From contig OZ246009.1 in the NCBI GenBank assembly GCA_965230535.1, positions 1,612,001 to 1,676,000 on the forward strand: DNA of 64,000 nucleotides. Reading direction: 5' to 3'. Source of the stretch: JAUILH01 sp965230535 (lineage in GTDB: Bacteria > Bacteroidota > Bacteroidia > Flavobacteriales_D > JAUILH01). The notes beneath the pieces were generated by a model, which made no database searches, was not told the DNA's origin, and saw only the letters and a list, made by a program, of their open reading frames with translations. The translations under genes were made by a program, and so were the position numbers. Numbering within the stretch: the first letter of the stretch is position 1; each line of letters begins with the position of its first letter. This document shows, piece by piece, positions 15,929 to 23,967 of this stretch.

Positions 15929-17362
15929 TTATTGAATGCTTAATTTTTTCTCCAAATCTTCAAGATAACCTCTAAATTGTTTATCGGTTTCCTGCAAGTT
16001 GTTAACAGTTCTGCAAGCGTGAAGTACTGTTGCGTGATCTTTTCCTCCACAGTGCATTCCAATGTTTGCTAATGAAGACTTAGTCATCTTCTTCGCAAAG
16101 AACATAGCAATTTGTCTTGCCTGAACCACTTCTCTCTTTCTTGTTTTCGATTTCAACAATTCAATTGGTAAATCAAAATAATCACACACAACTTTCTGGA
16201 TGTAATCTATAGATACCTCTCTGGCTGTGTTCTTCACAAACTTGTCAATCATTTGCTTGGCTAATTCCAGCGTGATTGATTTTTTGTTCAATGATGATTG
16301 TGCGATTAAAGAGATCAAAGCGCCTTCAAGCTCACGTACATTAGTAGTGATGCTGTATGCCAGGTACTCAACAACTTCCTTAGGTAGTTCGATACCGTCT
16401 CCATACATCTTCTTCTCAAGAATGGCAATTCTCGTCTCCAAATCAGGTGTTTGCAAGTCTGCAGACAAGCCCCACTTAAATCTGGATAACAATCTTTGCT
16501 CCATTCCCTGCATTTCCACCGGCGGCTTATCGGAAGTCAATACCAATTGCTTACCTGTTTGGTGTAAATGGTTGAAAATGTGGAAGAAAATCTCTTGAGT
16601 TTTCTCTTTTCCTGCAAAAAACTGTACGTCATCAATGATTAATACATCAATCATTTGATAGAAATGCTGGAAATCATTGGTTGTTCCGCTTTTCACAGCA
16701 TCAATAAACTGGTGTGTGAATTTCTCAGACGATACGTACAATACTGTTTTGTTTGGAAACTGGTTTTTAATACCAATTCCAATGGCGTGCGCCAAATGTG
16801 TTTTTCCTAGTCCTACGCCACCGTAAATTAACAATGGGTTGAAAGCTGTTCCACCAGGTTTTTGAGCAACTGCGAAACCTGCAGATCGTGCAAGTCTGTT
16901 ACAATCACCTTCAACAAAGTTTTCAAACGAGTAATTCGGATTGAGGTTGGAATCAACATTAACTTTTCTCAGTCCGGGAATCACGAATGGATTCTTGATA
17001 GGATTAGAGCTCAGATCAATAGGCATTGATACTGGCGCATTTTTAAGAGCACGTTTGTTAGTAGTTGGAATTTTGACAGTGTAAGGATTGGTGTTTTGAG
17101 AGTTGTTCTCCATTACAATAGAGTACTCTAATTTACCTTCCTCACCAAGTTCTTTTCGAATAGTTTTCCTAAGTAGTTGTATGTAGTGCTCTTCTAGCCA
17201 CTCGTAAAAAAATTGAGAAGGTACCTGAATGGTTAAAACCTTGTCTTTAATTTTGACAGGTTTGATAGGTAGGAACCACGTTTTGAAACTCTGTAGGCTA
17301 ACATTGTCTTTAATTACTTTCAAACAATTTTCCCAAACAGTTTCATGGTTCTTCTTTCTCAT
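15929..17362 (-). CDS. dnaA: chromosomal replication initiator protein DnaA
   Basis: 477 residues with all four DnaA domains. Domain I is at about 1-85 (W10, SLQSFKTWFLPIKP), followed by a short linker. The AAA+ domain has Walker A GGVGLGKT at 181-188 and Walker B LIIDDVQFF (D244, D245), with sensor 2 further on. The C-terminal helix-turn-helix carries CGGKDHATVLHAC, which reads the DnaA box. It binds the origin and opens it in the ATP form. Neither dnaN nor gyrB is next to it, as is usual in Bacteroidota. It is a single-gene unit with its own terminator; the 153-bp upstream gap is A/T rich but shows no convincing DnaA-box array. Confidence 0.98.
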   Translation of the reverse strand: MRKKNHETVWENCLKVIKDNVSLQSFKTWFLPIKPVKIKDKVLTIQVPSQFFYEWLEEHYIQLLRKTIRKELGEEGKLEYSIVMENNSQNTNPYTVKIPTTNKRALKNAPVSMPIDLSSNPIKNPFVIPGLRKVNVDSNLNPNYSFENFVEGDCNRLARSAGFAVAQKPGGTAFNPLLIYGGVGLGKTHLAHAIGIGIKNQFPNKTVLYVSSEKFTHQFIDAVKSGTTNDFQHFYQMIDVLIIDDVQFFAGKEKTQEIFFHIFNHLHQTGKQLVLTSDKPPVEMQGMEQRLLSRFKWGLSADLQTPDLETRIAILEKKMYGDGIELPKEVVEYLAYSITTNVRELEGALISLIAQSSLNKKSITLELAKQMIDKFVKNTAREVSIDYIQKVVCDYFDLPIELLKSKTRKREVVQARQIAMFFAKKMTKSSLANIGMHCGGKDHATVLHACRTVNNLQETDKQFRGYLEDLEKKLSIQ

Positions 17363-17515
17363 AGTAGATCGTGTGCTTAAAAGTTTAAAAAATATAGTAT
17401 CTGATTAGCTTATAGAAACTTTCATTTCTTAAGCGGAACAAATATTTACATAAAAAAGTTAAAAAAAAAATGAATTCAGTCTTGTTTTTTTGAAAAGTTT
17501 TACTCTGAAAAACTT

Positions 17516-18454
17516 CTAGACTTTGGCATAATTTTTTTTCAGGTCTATTGGGGCGTGCGCAGAAATTTCTTTTTTGCGTTTTCCCCTAAACTTGACATCA
17601 ATTCTTCCCAGGTTAATTCCAGCCCACCCAACTTGATTGATGATCACATTTTCCTGGTCAAGGTTTTTATGAACTTCCGGCTTGTCAAGGAAGGTGTGAG
17701 TATGTCCGCCCAGTATCATATCAATATACCGTGTTTGGGGCGCTAAGGTTACATCACTGATTTTATCATGTTCATAGCTGTATCCCAGGTGACTCAGGCA
17801 AATCACGAAATCACAACGTTCATTTTTCTTCAAAAGAGAAGCATAATAATTGGCTCTTTCAACCGGAGATTCGTAGATGGTATTGCCGTAATTTTTTGGA
17901 TCAACCAAACCTTCTAACTGAACACCCAGGCCAATGATGCCTATCCTCATGTCCTGTTTATCAATGATATGGTAAGGTTTGGTTTTGCCCTTAAGTGCCG
18001 TGTGCTCAAAATTATAATTAGAACAGACAAAAGGGAATTTGGCATGCGGGAGCATTTTAAGGAAACCCTCAATGCCATTGTCAAAATCGTGATTTCCCAT
18101 AGTGCAGGCGTCATACCCCATGGCGCTCATTAATTTAAATTCAAGCGCTCCCCCGTACATATTAAAGTATGGGGTCCCCTGAAAAACATCTCCGCTATCC
18201 AGTACAAGTACTACTTTGTCTTTGTTCTGTTCCCGAATGTTTTTAATCACCTGTGCACGTCTTGCCATACCGCCCAGGTCAGGATACTTAGGATGATCTC
18301 CGGGAAATGGCTCTATACGACTGTGCATGTCGTTGGTGTGTAGAATAATAAGCTGCCTGCGGTTTCTGGCTAAAGGAATAGTAAAAGAACTCATTCCGGC
18401 AATGGCCAGCCCGCCAAGAGATGCTTTTTTTATGAAGGACCGTCTAGTTGTCAT
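17516..18454 (-). CDS. Tat-exported metallophosphoesterase, catalytic half of a split 5'-nucleotidase
   Basis: 312 residues from ATG 18454, chosen because GGGAGG lies 7-12 nt upstream, a rare clear Shine-Dalgarno here; the longer TTG start (18472) has none. The N-terminus MTTRRSFIKKASLGGLAIAG is a twin-arginine signal, so the protein folds with its metals before export. Catalytic motifs are those of UshA-like calcineurin phosphoesterases: ILHTNDMHSR, DSGDVFQGTP, MGNHDFDNG, LSHLGY and LGGHTH. The UshA substrate-binding C-domain is missing here and is encoded by the overlapping upstream gene. Confidence 0.92.
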   Translation of the reverse strand: MTTRRSFIKKASLGGLAIAGMSSFTIPLARNRRQLIILHTNDMHSRIEPFPGDHPKYPDLGGMARRAQVIKNIREQNKDKVVLVLDSGDVFQGTPYFNMYGGALEFKLMSAMGYDACTMGNHDFDNGIEGFLKMLPHAKFPFVCSNYNFEHTALKGKTKPYHIIDKQDMRIGIIGLGVQLEGLVDPKNYGNTIYESPVERANYYASLLKKNERCDFVICLSHLGYSYEHDKISDVTLAPQTRYIDMILGGHTHTFLDKPEVHKNLDQENVIINQVGWAGINLGRIDVKFRGKRKKEISAHAPIDLKKNYAKV

Positions 18455-19175
18455 ATGTGATCCTCCCTTCAATTTCAGATGAAATCGGACGCTTACTATT
18501 CTCTATATGCGTCATAATAGCATCTCTTAGTTTCATAAACGACCGTCTTTCTTTGTCAATAAAAAAGGTCATGTTGTCTCCACCGTTAGCCAAATAGTCA
18601 CTGGTAATTACCCAATAATCTCCATTTACAAGTGGCTTATTGCCAATAGTATAAGTGCCAGGTTTCTTGTTTGAAATGCTTAATCGAGCATTCGAAATCG
18701 GTTGTCCACCCTCCCGAGCCAAATAAGCAAACAGTGAATCCATGTCATTTTTGGTCATCTTCACGGCCACAATGGAGTTTTCGAATGGCATTAATTCAAA
18801 AACCTTAGATCGCGTAATCGGACCTTTAGATAAAGATGTCCTCAAACCACCAAAATTTAAAATGCACATACTTGGCTCAAAATCTATCTGTTGTAGCTCG
18901 TACAACTCATTGATCATATCAAAACTTAAATCGGCCACAAAATTCCCAAGTATGGTCTCCGGTTCAGTTTTTAAACGTTTCATGTCCACTGCCAATTCTC
19001 CAATGACTTCATCCATATAAGTGGACATGGAGTCCTTGTAAGGCTGAATCATGCTTTGGATTTCGGCGTCCTCTCCGGCTGAACCGTTAATTGAATTAGG
19101 GGCAGCCGGTTTTATTTTAGTCGACTGGCAGGAAATCGCCAGAAGAATTAAAATTATGCTTCCCCATTTAATCAT
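18444..19175 (-). CDS. 5'-nucleotidase C-terminal domain lipoprotein, substrate-binding half of a split enzyme
   Basis: 243 residues. The lipoprotein signal MIKWGSIILILLAISC (Cys16) anchors it. The body matches the UshA C-domain: LGNFVADLSFDMINE, LNFGGLRTSLSKGPITRSKVFELMPFEN, and ITSDYLANGGDNMTFF, where the Asn/Asp-Phe pattern stacks the nucleobase. It has no metallophosphatase motifs. The gene for the catalytic half follows with an 11-nt overlap, so both are made together and probably assemble in the periplasm. The half that is C-terminal in UshA is encoded first. Confidence 0.9.
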   Translation of the reverse strand: MIKWGSIILILLAISCQSTKIKPAAPNSINGSAGEDAEIQSMIQPYKDSMSTYMDEVIGELAVDMKRLKTEPETILGNFVADLSFDMINELYELQQIDFEPSMCILNFGGLRTSLSKGPITRSKVFELMPFENSIVAVKMTKNDMDSLFAYLAREGGQPISNARLSISNKKPGTYTIGNKPLVNGDYWVITSDYLANGGDNMTFFIDKERRSFMKLRDAIMTHIENSKRPISSEIEGRITYDN

Positions 19176-19228
19176 GCTACAATAATAATTAATTTCAGAG
19201 GCTCAAAGATGACCAATTTGTAAAGAAT

Positions 19229-19633
19229 ATGTATTCACACGAACATAAATTGAGAGTTAGATACGGAGAAACCGATCAAATGGGCTATTGTTACTATGGT
19301 AATTATGCTCAGTATTATGAGGTGGGTAGGGTAGAAGCGCTCCGAGATTTGGGCTTCAGTTACAGAAAGTTAGAAGAAAGTGGTGTGATGTTGCCGGTTC
19401 TGGATTTTCATATTAAATATCTGAAACCGGCTCTATATGATGATTTGTTAACTGTGGTCACACAAATCAAAGAAATGCCGGGTGCAAAAATCACGTTTGA
19501 ATTCGAAATGTTCAACGAAAAAGGCGATAAAATCAATTTTGGGACCGTGGTACTCGTTTTTGTTGATGCCAAGACGATGAGACCAATGAAGTGTCCGGCA
19601 GAATTGGCTCAGGCAATTTCTGATAGATTGTAG
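19229..19633 (+). CDS. acyl-CoA thioesterase, 4HBT/YbgC family
   Basis: 134 residues, one hotdog fold. Seen: the N-terminal RVRYGETDQMGYCYYGNYAQ, which is the YbgC/4HBT active-site helix region with the conserved D-Q-M-G and Y-G-N-Y, and FHIKYLKPALYDDLLTV further on. These enzymes hydrolyse acyl-CoA thioesters in the cytoplasm; chain-length preference is not readable. It is a single gene between the split nucleotidase (divergent) and the paralogue array (convergent, 1-nt gap). Confidence 0.88.
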   Translation: MYSHEHKLRVRYGETDQMGYCYYGNYAQYYEVGRVEALRDLGFSYRKLEESGVMLPVLDFHIKYLKPALYDDLLTVVTQIKEMPGAKITFEFEMFNEKGDKINFGTVVLVFVDAKTMRPMKCPAELAQAISDRL

Positions 19634-19634
19634 T

Positions 19635-20297
19635 CTAGTTGAGTCTAAGAGCTCTCATTTCTTGTAGATTATTCCCCTTAATCCGTTTCCCATACCCTTG
19701 ATGTAGTTGTCTGGTTTGATTATGGTAAACATTGGAATCATCATAATTTCTAATTGTCCTGGCGCAACACCCTCTAACGGCCACTGAGCAAGAACTCGAG
19801 CTGGAGCAGCTTGATATTCTGATGGGCGCACAGCATCCCCTAACCGGTTCTATATGTTGTGTGCCAGCAATGGATGACGCAATGCTCTTGGCTGAGCGCG
19901 TAGGCAATTTTGCTAAATCTTCGCGTGTTACGGTTCCTCCACTTGCCTGTGCGTAATCTTTGTTGGTTTTGTGCGAAACATAAGTTGAATGAGACTCTCC
20001 ATCTAATAACATGAAAAAATGAAGCTGTTCCTGGTGATTTGATATTTCAAAAGTATCTATCAAAGTCTGGTACCCAATTTGTTTTATTTGGATGGTATGT
20101 GTACCTGGCTCAAGATTACGGATAGCAAACTGTCCGTCTAAATCTGATTGAACCGTTTCTTTAGAATCGATGGTAATTGTAGCAAATACAACTTGTTCTT
20201 TGGAGCTATGTTCGTGAATGTGTCCTTTAAAGATATTTTGACTGAAGCCATTTAAGCAAAAAACACACAGAGCAGATAAGGCAAAAAGATGTTTCAT
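19635..20297 (-). CDS. small secreted carboxypeptidase-regulatory-domain protein, copy 1 of 3, Cys/Ser-rich
   Basis: 220 residues from ATG 20297, which gives a proper signal peptide (MKHLFALSALCVFCLNGFSQ). An upstream ATG at 20330 lies in a leader shared with the other copies and is less likely. A CarboxypepD_reg-like beta domain (FKGHIHEHSSKEQVVFATI, SDLDGQFAIRNLEPGTHTI) is followed by a TonB-plug-like patch (ASGGTVTREDLAKLPTRS) but no barrel. After this comes a Cys/Ser-rich stretch bounded by two VRGCCA motifs. It looks like the N-terminal part of a TonB-dependent receptor that has become a separate protein. Function is unknown. Confidence 0.7.
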   Translation of the reverse strand: MKHLFALSALCVFCLNGFSQNIFKGHIHEHSSKEQVVFATITIDSKETVQSDLDGQFAIRNLEPGTHTIQIKQIGYQTLIDTFEISNHQEQLHFFMLLDGESHSTYVSHKTNKDYAQASGGTVTREDLAKLPTRSAKSIASSIAGTQHIEPVRGCCAPIRISSCSSSSSCSVAVRGCCARTIRNYDDSNVYHNQTRQLHQGYGKRIKGNNLQEMRALRLN

Positions 20298-20360
20298 GTA
20301 ACTATGATGCAGCTTAAAATGTAATTCCATAAAAAGTTCACAAACTTATTGATGGGGTAT

Positions 20361-20969
20361 CTAGTTTAGATAGAATTTACGCAAATCTTTTTTCTCTTCG
20401 CGAGTCAATTTTCTTCCCTTGAGCTTCTTGAGTGTCTTACGTTGAAAACGATAATGTTTTCTGCCCTTAGGAAGTGCTGAGGCCAGATAATGAGGACCAG
20501 AAGAAGCGCAAGATCCACGAATAGGGTCAACACATTCGCTATTGACAACAATCTGACTTGTCAGGATGTGCCCAGGAATGGTTCTAATGTCTCTTGTAAG
20601 TGCACTGCCACCAGCTTTAGCATTATTCTTTGAAGATTTAACGTAGCCTGAATCAGGGGCCTCCGTTTCTTTTAGAAGAAAAAAGTCGAAGAATTCGTTA
20701 TTGTCAGACAGTTCAATGGTATCAATGAGTGTTTTGTAGCCCGTCATTTCAATTTTAATCCGATAAGATTCCTGAGCAAGTGCCTGAAAATTAAACTTGC
20801 CTTCGAAATCAGCATAAGATGGCAGGTCATCGTCAATGGAGATTTGAGCAAAAGAAATATCCTCTTCTGAAGAATAGGCTCTTATATGACCATTGAGCAT
20901 GGGTTGAGCATTTATATAAAAGCTCAAAAAAACTGTCAAAAAGAAAAAGATTAAACGCTTCATAATCAT
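20361..20969 (-). CDS. small secreted carboxypeptidase-regulatory-domain protein, copy 2 of 3
   Basis: 202 residues; ATG 20969 or 20963. The signal peptide (MKRLIFFFLTVFLSFYINAQ) precedes the same CarboxypepD_reg-like domain (LNGHIRAYSSEEDISFAQI, ADFEGKFNFQALAQESYRI), then AGGSALTRDIRTIPGHI and PIRGSCASSG, which echoes VRGCCA of copy 1. It ends in a strongly basic tail (KKLKGRKLTREEKKDLRKFYLN in part). The ATG seen in the shared upstream leader is followed after three codons by TAA here, which argues that this leader is not coding in the other copies either. Function is unknown. Confidence 0.7.
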   Translation of the reverse strand: MIMKRLIFFFLTVFLSFYINAQPMLNGHIRAYSSEEDISFAQISIDDDLPSYADFEGKFNFQALAQESYRIKIEMTGYKTLIDTIELSDNNEFFDFFLLKETEAPDSGYVKSSKNNAKAGGSALTRDIRTIPGHILTSQIVVNSECVDPIRGSCASSGPHYLASALPKGRKHYRFQRKTLKKLKGRKLTREEKKDLRKFYLN

Positions 20970-21032
20970 TGGATGATCAAGTTAAGGTTTTTCCATAAAA
21001 ATGCTTCAAGTTGCAGGAATCGACCTGTAGGT

Positions 21033-21599
21033 TTAAAGTAGAATACGTTTCTTTAACTCTTGCTTCTCCTTTCTTGTTAGTCTTCTGCCTTTTTTGGCCT
21101 GTACTGCTTTCATTTGCCTGCGATAAAATCGTCTGCCTTTTAAGCGAGATGTTTCACTGGGTTGGTAACTGATGTCTTGAATAGGTATCCTTAAGGGCAT
21201 TTTTACAATGTCTTCTCTGGTAACTGTGCCTCCGGATGCTCTGTATCTGCTCATATCCTTCTTTACAGGGACGTAGCTGGAATCAGCAATGCTGTCCTGT
21301 GGAATCAGGAAGAAATCATAAAACTCAAATGCTTGTGAAACCTCAAATGTGTCTGTGAGTGTTTTATAAGCTGGCCATTCTATTTTGATCGTATGTTTGC
21401 CTTGTGTCAGATTTAAGGCCTTGAATTGACCATCAAAATCAGATTGTAAAGAGAGGGAGTCATCAATTGTAATAGTAGCAAATGGAGCATCTTCACCGTA
21501 ATGATAAGTTTGAATATGTCCGTTTAATCTATTTTGTGCAAGGCCCCCCAATGCTAATAGAAGCGATACCATAGATAGAAAGAGCCGGTTCATATTCAT
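21033..21599 (-). CDS. small secreted carboxypeptidase-regulatory-domain protein, copy 3 of 3
   Basis: 188 residues from ATG 21599 (21593 is equally possible; an ATG at 21626 abuts the terminator and lies in the shared leader). The signal peptide MNRLFLSMVSLLLALGGLAQ leads into LNGHIQTYHYGEDAPFATI and SDFDGQFKALNLTQGKHTI (CarboxypepD_reg-like), then ASGGTVTREDIVKMPLRIP, the plug-like patch. It lacks the Cys motif of copies 1 and 2 and ends in a basic tail (KKGRRLTRKEKQELKKRILL). It is first of the three in transcription order, directly after the alpha-oxoamine synthase terminator. Confidence 0.7.
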   Translation of the reverse strand: MNMNRLFLSMVSLLLALGGLAQNRLNGHIQTYHYGEDAPFATITIDDSLSLQSDFDGQFKALNLTQGKHTIKIEWPAYKTLTDTFEVSQAFEFYDFFLIPQDSIADSSYVPVKKDMSRYRASGGTVTREDIVKMPLRIPIQDISYQPSETSRLKGRRFYRRQMKAVQAKKGRRLTRKEKQELKKRILL

Positions 21600-21626
21600 A
21601 TGATGTAAAGTTAGGATGAATTCCAT

Positions 21627-21663
21627 AAAAAAAGTCCCTCAGAATTTTCTGAAGGACTTTTTT
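21627..21663. terminator. bidirectional rho-independent terminator after the alpha-oxoamine synthase gene
   Basis: AAAAAAGTCC and CTCAGAA pair with TTCTGA and GGACTTTTTT around a short loop. Both sides carry six or seven A or T, so it can work on both strands. On the minus strand it ends the synthase transcript 22 nt after the stop. Confidence 0.85.
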
Positions 21664-21684
21664 GATCGTTTTTTTTAACAAGAT

Positions 21685-22938
21685 TTAATCTTGTCTTGCA
21701 TTCACAATTTCTTCACGTTTGTAATCTCCTGCTTCAAGGTTTTTCTTGATTTTAGAGAATACTTCAATTGTGTAGTCAATATCTTCCTGAGTGTGAATCG
21801 CGGTAGGAATCAATCTCAATAAGATCATGCCTTTAGGTACTACCGGATAACATACAATAGAACAGAAAATGTTGTAATTCTCTCTAAGATCAAAAGTCAA
21901 TGCAGTTGCTTCTTCAACACCTCCAGACATCATTACCGGTGTAACACAGGAATTTGAATTTCCAAGATTAAAACCAGCCTCTTTCAGCCCTCTTTGAAGT
22001 CCAGAAGCAATCTCCCACAACTTATCTTTGTGAGAAGTATCTTTCAACATTTCAAGACGTTTCTTAGCACCAATAACAAGTGGCATTGGCAATGACTTGG
22101 CAAAAATCTGAGACCTCATGTTGTATCTCAGGTAGTCGATTACGTCATCATTAGAAGCTACAAATGCACCAATACTCGCCATTGACTTGGCAAACGTACA
22201 TAAGAAAATGTCAATTTTGTCATGAACACCTTGCTCTTCAGCAGCACCTCTACCATGCTCTCCAAGCGTTCCAAAACCATGTGCATCATCAACTAATAAA
22301 CGGAAGTCAAAACCTTCGTTCTCACGTAGTTCAACAATCTCTTTTAGTTTTCCCTGATCACCAGACATTCCGAAAACACCTTCAGTAATCAGTAAAATAC
22401 CTCCACCAGTCTCAGCTGCTAATTTTGTAGCACGTTCTAACTGCTTTCTACAGTTGTCAATATCGTTGTGGGCAAAAACATAACGTTTCCCCATGTGCAT
22501 TCTAACACCATCTAAAATACAAGCGTGGCACTCAGAATCGTATACAATCACATCATTTCTGTCAACCAAAGCATCAATTACAGACATGAATCCCTGGTAA
22601 CCGAAATTTAATAAGTAGGCATCTTCCTGTAACATGAAATCAGCCAAATCTCTCTCCAACTCTTCGTGGTGTTTTGTATGGCCAGACATCATTCTTGCGC
22701 CCATAGGATAAGCCATACCCCATTCCTGAGCCGCTTCTGCATCTACTTTTCTTACTTCAGGATTGTTGGCCAATCCTAAATAATTGTTGATACTCCAGGT
22801 AAGAACTTCTTTACCTCTGAACATCATTTTGTTGCTAATAGGTCCTTCAAGTTTAGGAAACGTGAAGTAACCGTGAGCTTGGTTAGAGTGCTGTCCCAGA
22901 GGACCTCTATTACCTTTTATTTTTTCAAAAATATCCAT
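21685..22938 (-). CDS. PLP-dependent alpha-oxoamine synthase (serine palmitoyltransferase / glycine C-acetyltransferase-like)
   Basis: 417 residues, full length. Fold-type I PLP enzyme: WSINNYLGLANNPEVR, the HTKHHEELE segment, YDSECHACILDG (the His that stacks on PLP), the LVDDAHGFGTLGEHGRGA motif and the Schiff-base Lys in CTFAKSMASIGAF. The family condenses an amino acid with an acyl-CoA or acyl-ACP. In Bacteroidota the candidates are serine palmitoyltransferase for sphingolipids, cysteate acyltransferase for sulfonolipids, or 2-amino-3-ketobutyrate CoA ligase (Kbl). The residues do not decide between them. It is a single-gene unit with a near-perfect promoter, a palindrome in the leader and its own terminator. 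Confidence 0.85.
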   Translation of the reverse strand: MDIFEKIKGNRGPLGQHSNQAHGYFTFPKLEGPISNKMMFRGKEVLTWSINNYLGLANNPEVRKVDAEAAQEWGMAYPMGARMMSGHTKHHEELERDLADFMLQEDAYLLNFGYQGFMSVIDALVDRNDVIVYDSECHACILDGVRMHMGKRYVFAHNDIDNCRKQLERATKLAAETGGGILLITEGVFGMSGDQGKLKEIVELRENEGFDFRLLVDDAHGFGTLGEHGRGAAEEQGVHDKIDIFLCTFAKSMASIGAFVASNDDVIDYLRYNMRSQIFAKSLPMPLVIGAKKRLEMLKDTSHKDKLWEIASGLQRGLKEAGFNLGNSNSCVTPVMMSGGVEEATALTFDLRENYNIFCSIVCYPVVPKGMILLRLIPTAIHTQEDIDYTIEVFSKIKKNLEAGDYKREEIVNARQD

Positions 22939-22950
22939 TCAATACAGTTT

Positions 22951-22972
22951 GTTAATGAGCTTGGTCATTAAC
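22951..22972 (-). promoter_or_regulatory. perfect inverted repeat in the leader of the alpha-oxoamine synthase gene (possible operator)
   Basis: GTTAATGA, a 6-nt spacer, then TCATTAAC. It lies between the predicted transcription start and the ATG at 22938, where a bound repressor would block the gene. It has no T-run and is not a terminator. Confidence 0.5.
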
Positions 22973-22983
22973 GAATTAGGGCG

Positions 22984-23014
22984 CAAAAGTACGCTAATGT
23001 TAGATGATGTCAAA
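22984..23014 (-). promoter_or_regulatory. promoter of the alpha-oxoamine synthase gene (TTTG-N19-TACTTTTG)
   Basis: The minus strand has TTTG at 23014-23011 and TACTTTTG at 22991-22984 with a 19-nt spacer, an exact match to the Bacteroidota TTTG / TAnnTTTG promoter. The -7 box is 45 bp before the ATG. Confidence 0.75.
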
Positions 23015-23101
23015 GAAATGATCGTTTAATAGACAAAATTTTATTCACAAAACTACGTTTAAGCTGTGCAAGTATACGATAAGGTGTATCGGATGAATTG
23101 A

Positions 23102-23109
23102 TATCTTTG
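23102..23109 (+). promoter_or_regulatory. -7 promoter element (TATCTTTG) of the bamD operon
   Basis: TATCTTTG matches TAnnTTTG and ends 13 bp before the bamD ATG. No TTTG is found at the usual upstream spacing, so the match is partial. Confidence 0.5.
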
Positions 23110-23122
23110 CAAGCGAATTTAT

Positions 23123-23962
23123 ATGAAAGTACAAAGTATTATATTGATCGCTGGTTTAACTCTAGGGGCCTGCAAATCAAAGGAAGAAGTTACCGTAACT
23201 CAGGACGGAAACGATCTGCCGTATAGAAAAGTAGCCAAGCATGACGATCACTTGGTGCAGTTTCAGTATGCAGAAAAATACTACGCCAATGGAGATTATT
23301 TCAAGGCGCAGACCCTTTATGAAGAGGTGATTCCGAAAGAAGTTACCACCGATATTGGTCGTACTTCATATTATAAGTATGCTGATTGCCACTATTTATC
23401 CAAAGATTTTTATCTGGCTGGCTATTATTTTAAGCAGTTCCACAAGAAATACAATTTTGATCCACGTGCTGAGGAAGCGCTTTTTAAAAGTGCACTTTGT
23501 AAAGTAAGATTATCTCCTGAGTACTCCTTAGATCAAACCGACACAGAAAAAGCCATTGACCAACTTCAGTTGTTTTTAGATAAGTACCCGGATACAGAAC
23601 ATACAGACACTTGCAATAAGATTATTGACAAGCTTACTTTAAAATTGGACAGAAAGAAATTTGAAGTGGCTATGTTGGCTTACAAGACAGAGCAGTACAA
23701 GTCTGCTACGGTTTTGTATGACGTTTGCCTTGAAGAATTTCCTCAATCTGTGTACAAAGAACAGATCTTGTTTTACAAGATGAAGTCCTACTATAACCTT
23801 GCCATTAATAGTATAGAACAAAAAAAGATGGAGAGATTTGAAGAAACTATCAAATCTTATCGTACTTTTGTGTCCGCTTTCCCTGAAAGTTTGTTTATCA
23901 AGGACGCAGAGAATGTTCGTGAAAACGCAACGAAAAAACTGGGATTGCTAAGTAAGAAATAG
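23123..23962 (+). CDS. bamD: outer membrane protein assembly factor BamD
   Basis: 279 residues. The lipoprotein signal MKVQSIILIAGLTLGAC (Cys17) is followed by five TPR-like helical pairs, for example FQYAEKYYANGDYFKAQTLYEEV and DQLQLFLDKYPDTEH; the latter is the P-D-T pattern usual in BamD. It works with BamA in inserting beta-barrels in the outer membrane. It leads the block bamD-rpoZ-coaBC-porD-recN, which is conserved across Bacteroidota and supports the call. rpoZ follows after 5 nt. Confidence 0.92.
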   Translation: MKVQSIILIAGLTLGACKSKEEVTVTQDGNDLPYRKVAKHDDHLVQFQYAEKYYANGDYFKAQTLYEEVIPKEVTTDIGRTSYYKYADCHYLSKDFYLAGYYFKQFHKKYNFDPRAEEALFKSALCKVRLSPEYSLDQTDTEKAIDQLQLFLDKYPDTEHTDTCNKIIDKLTLKLDRKKFEVAMLAYKTEQYKSATVLYDVCLEEFPQSVYKEQILFYKMKSYYNLAINSIEQKKMERFEETIKSYRTFVSAFPESLFIKDAENVRENATKKLGLLSKK

Positions 23963-23967
23963 AGATT

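Noticed and set aside
17363..17515. A/T-rich gap before dnaA as a replication origin
   Set aside because: No cluster of TTATNCACA boxes is visible, and the chromosome origin in Bacteroidota is often not beside dnaA. The gap has the size of an ordinary promoter region.
19635..21599. The three paralogues as pseudogenes of a TonB receptor
   Set aside because: Each keeps an intact frame with signal peptide and its own basic C-terminus; no barrel remnants are seen in any frame between them.
23041..23049. TTATTCACA, a DnaA-box-like site before bamD
   Set aside because: Only one copy in the gap, without flanking boxes or an unwinding region.
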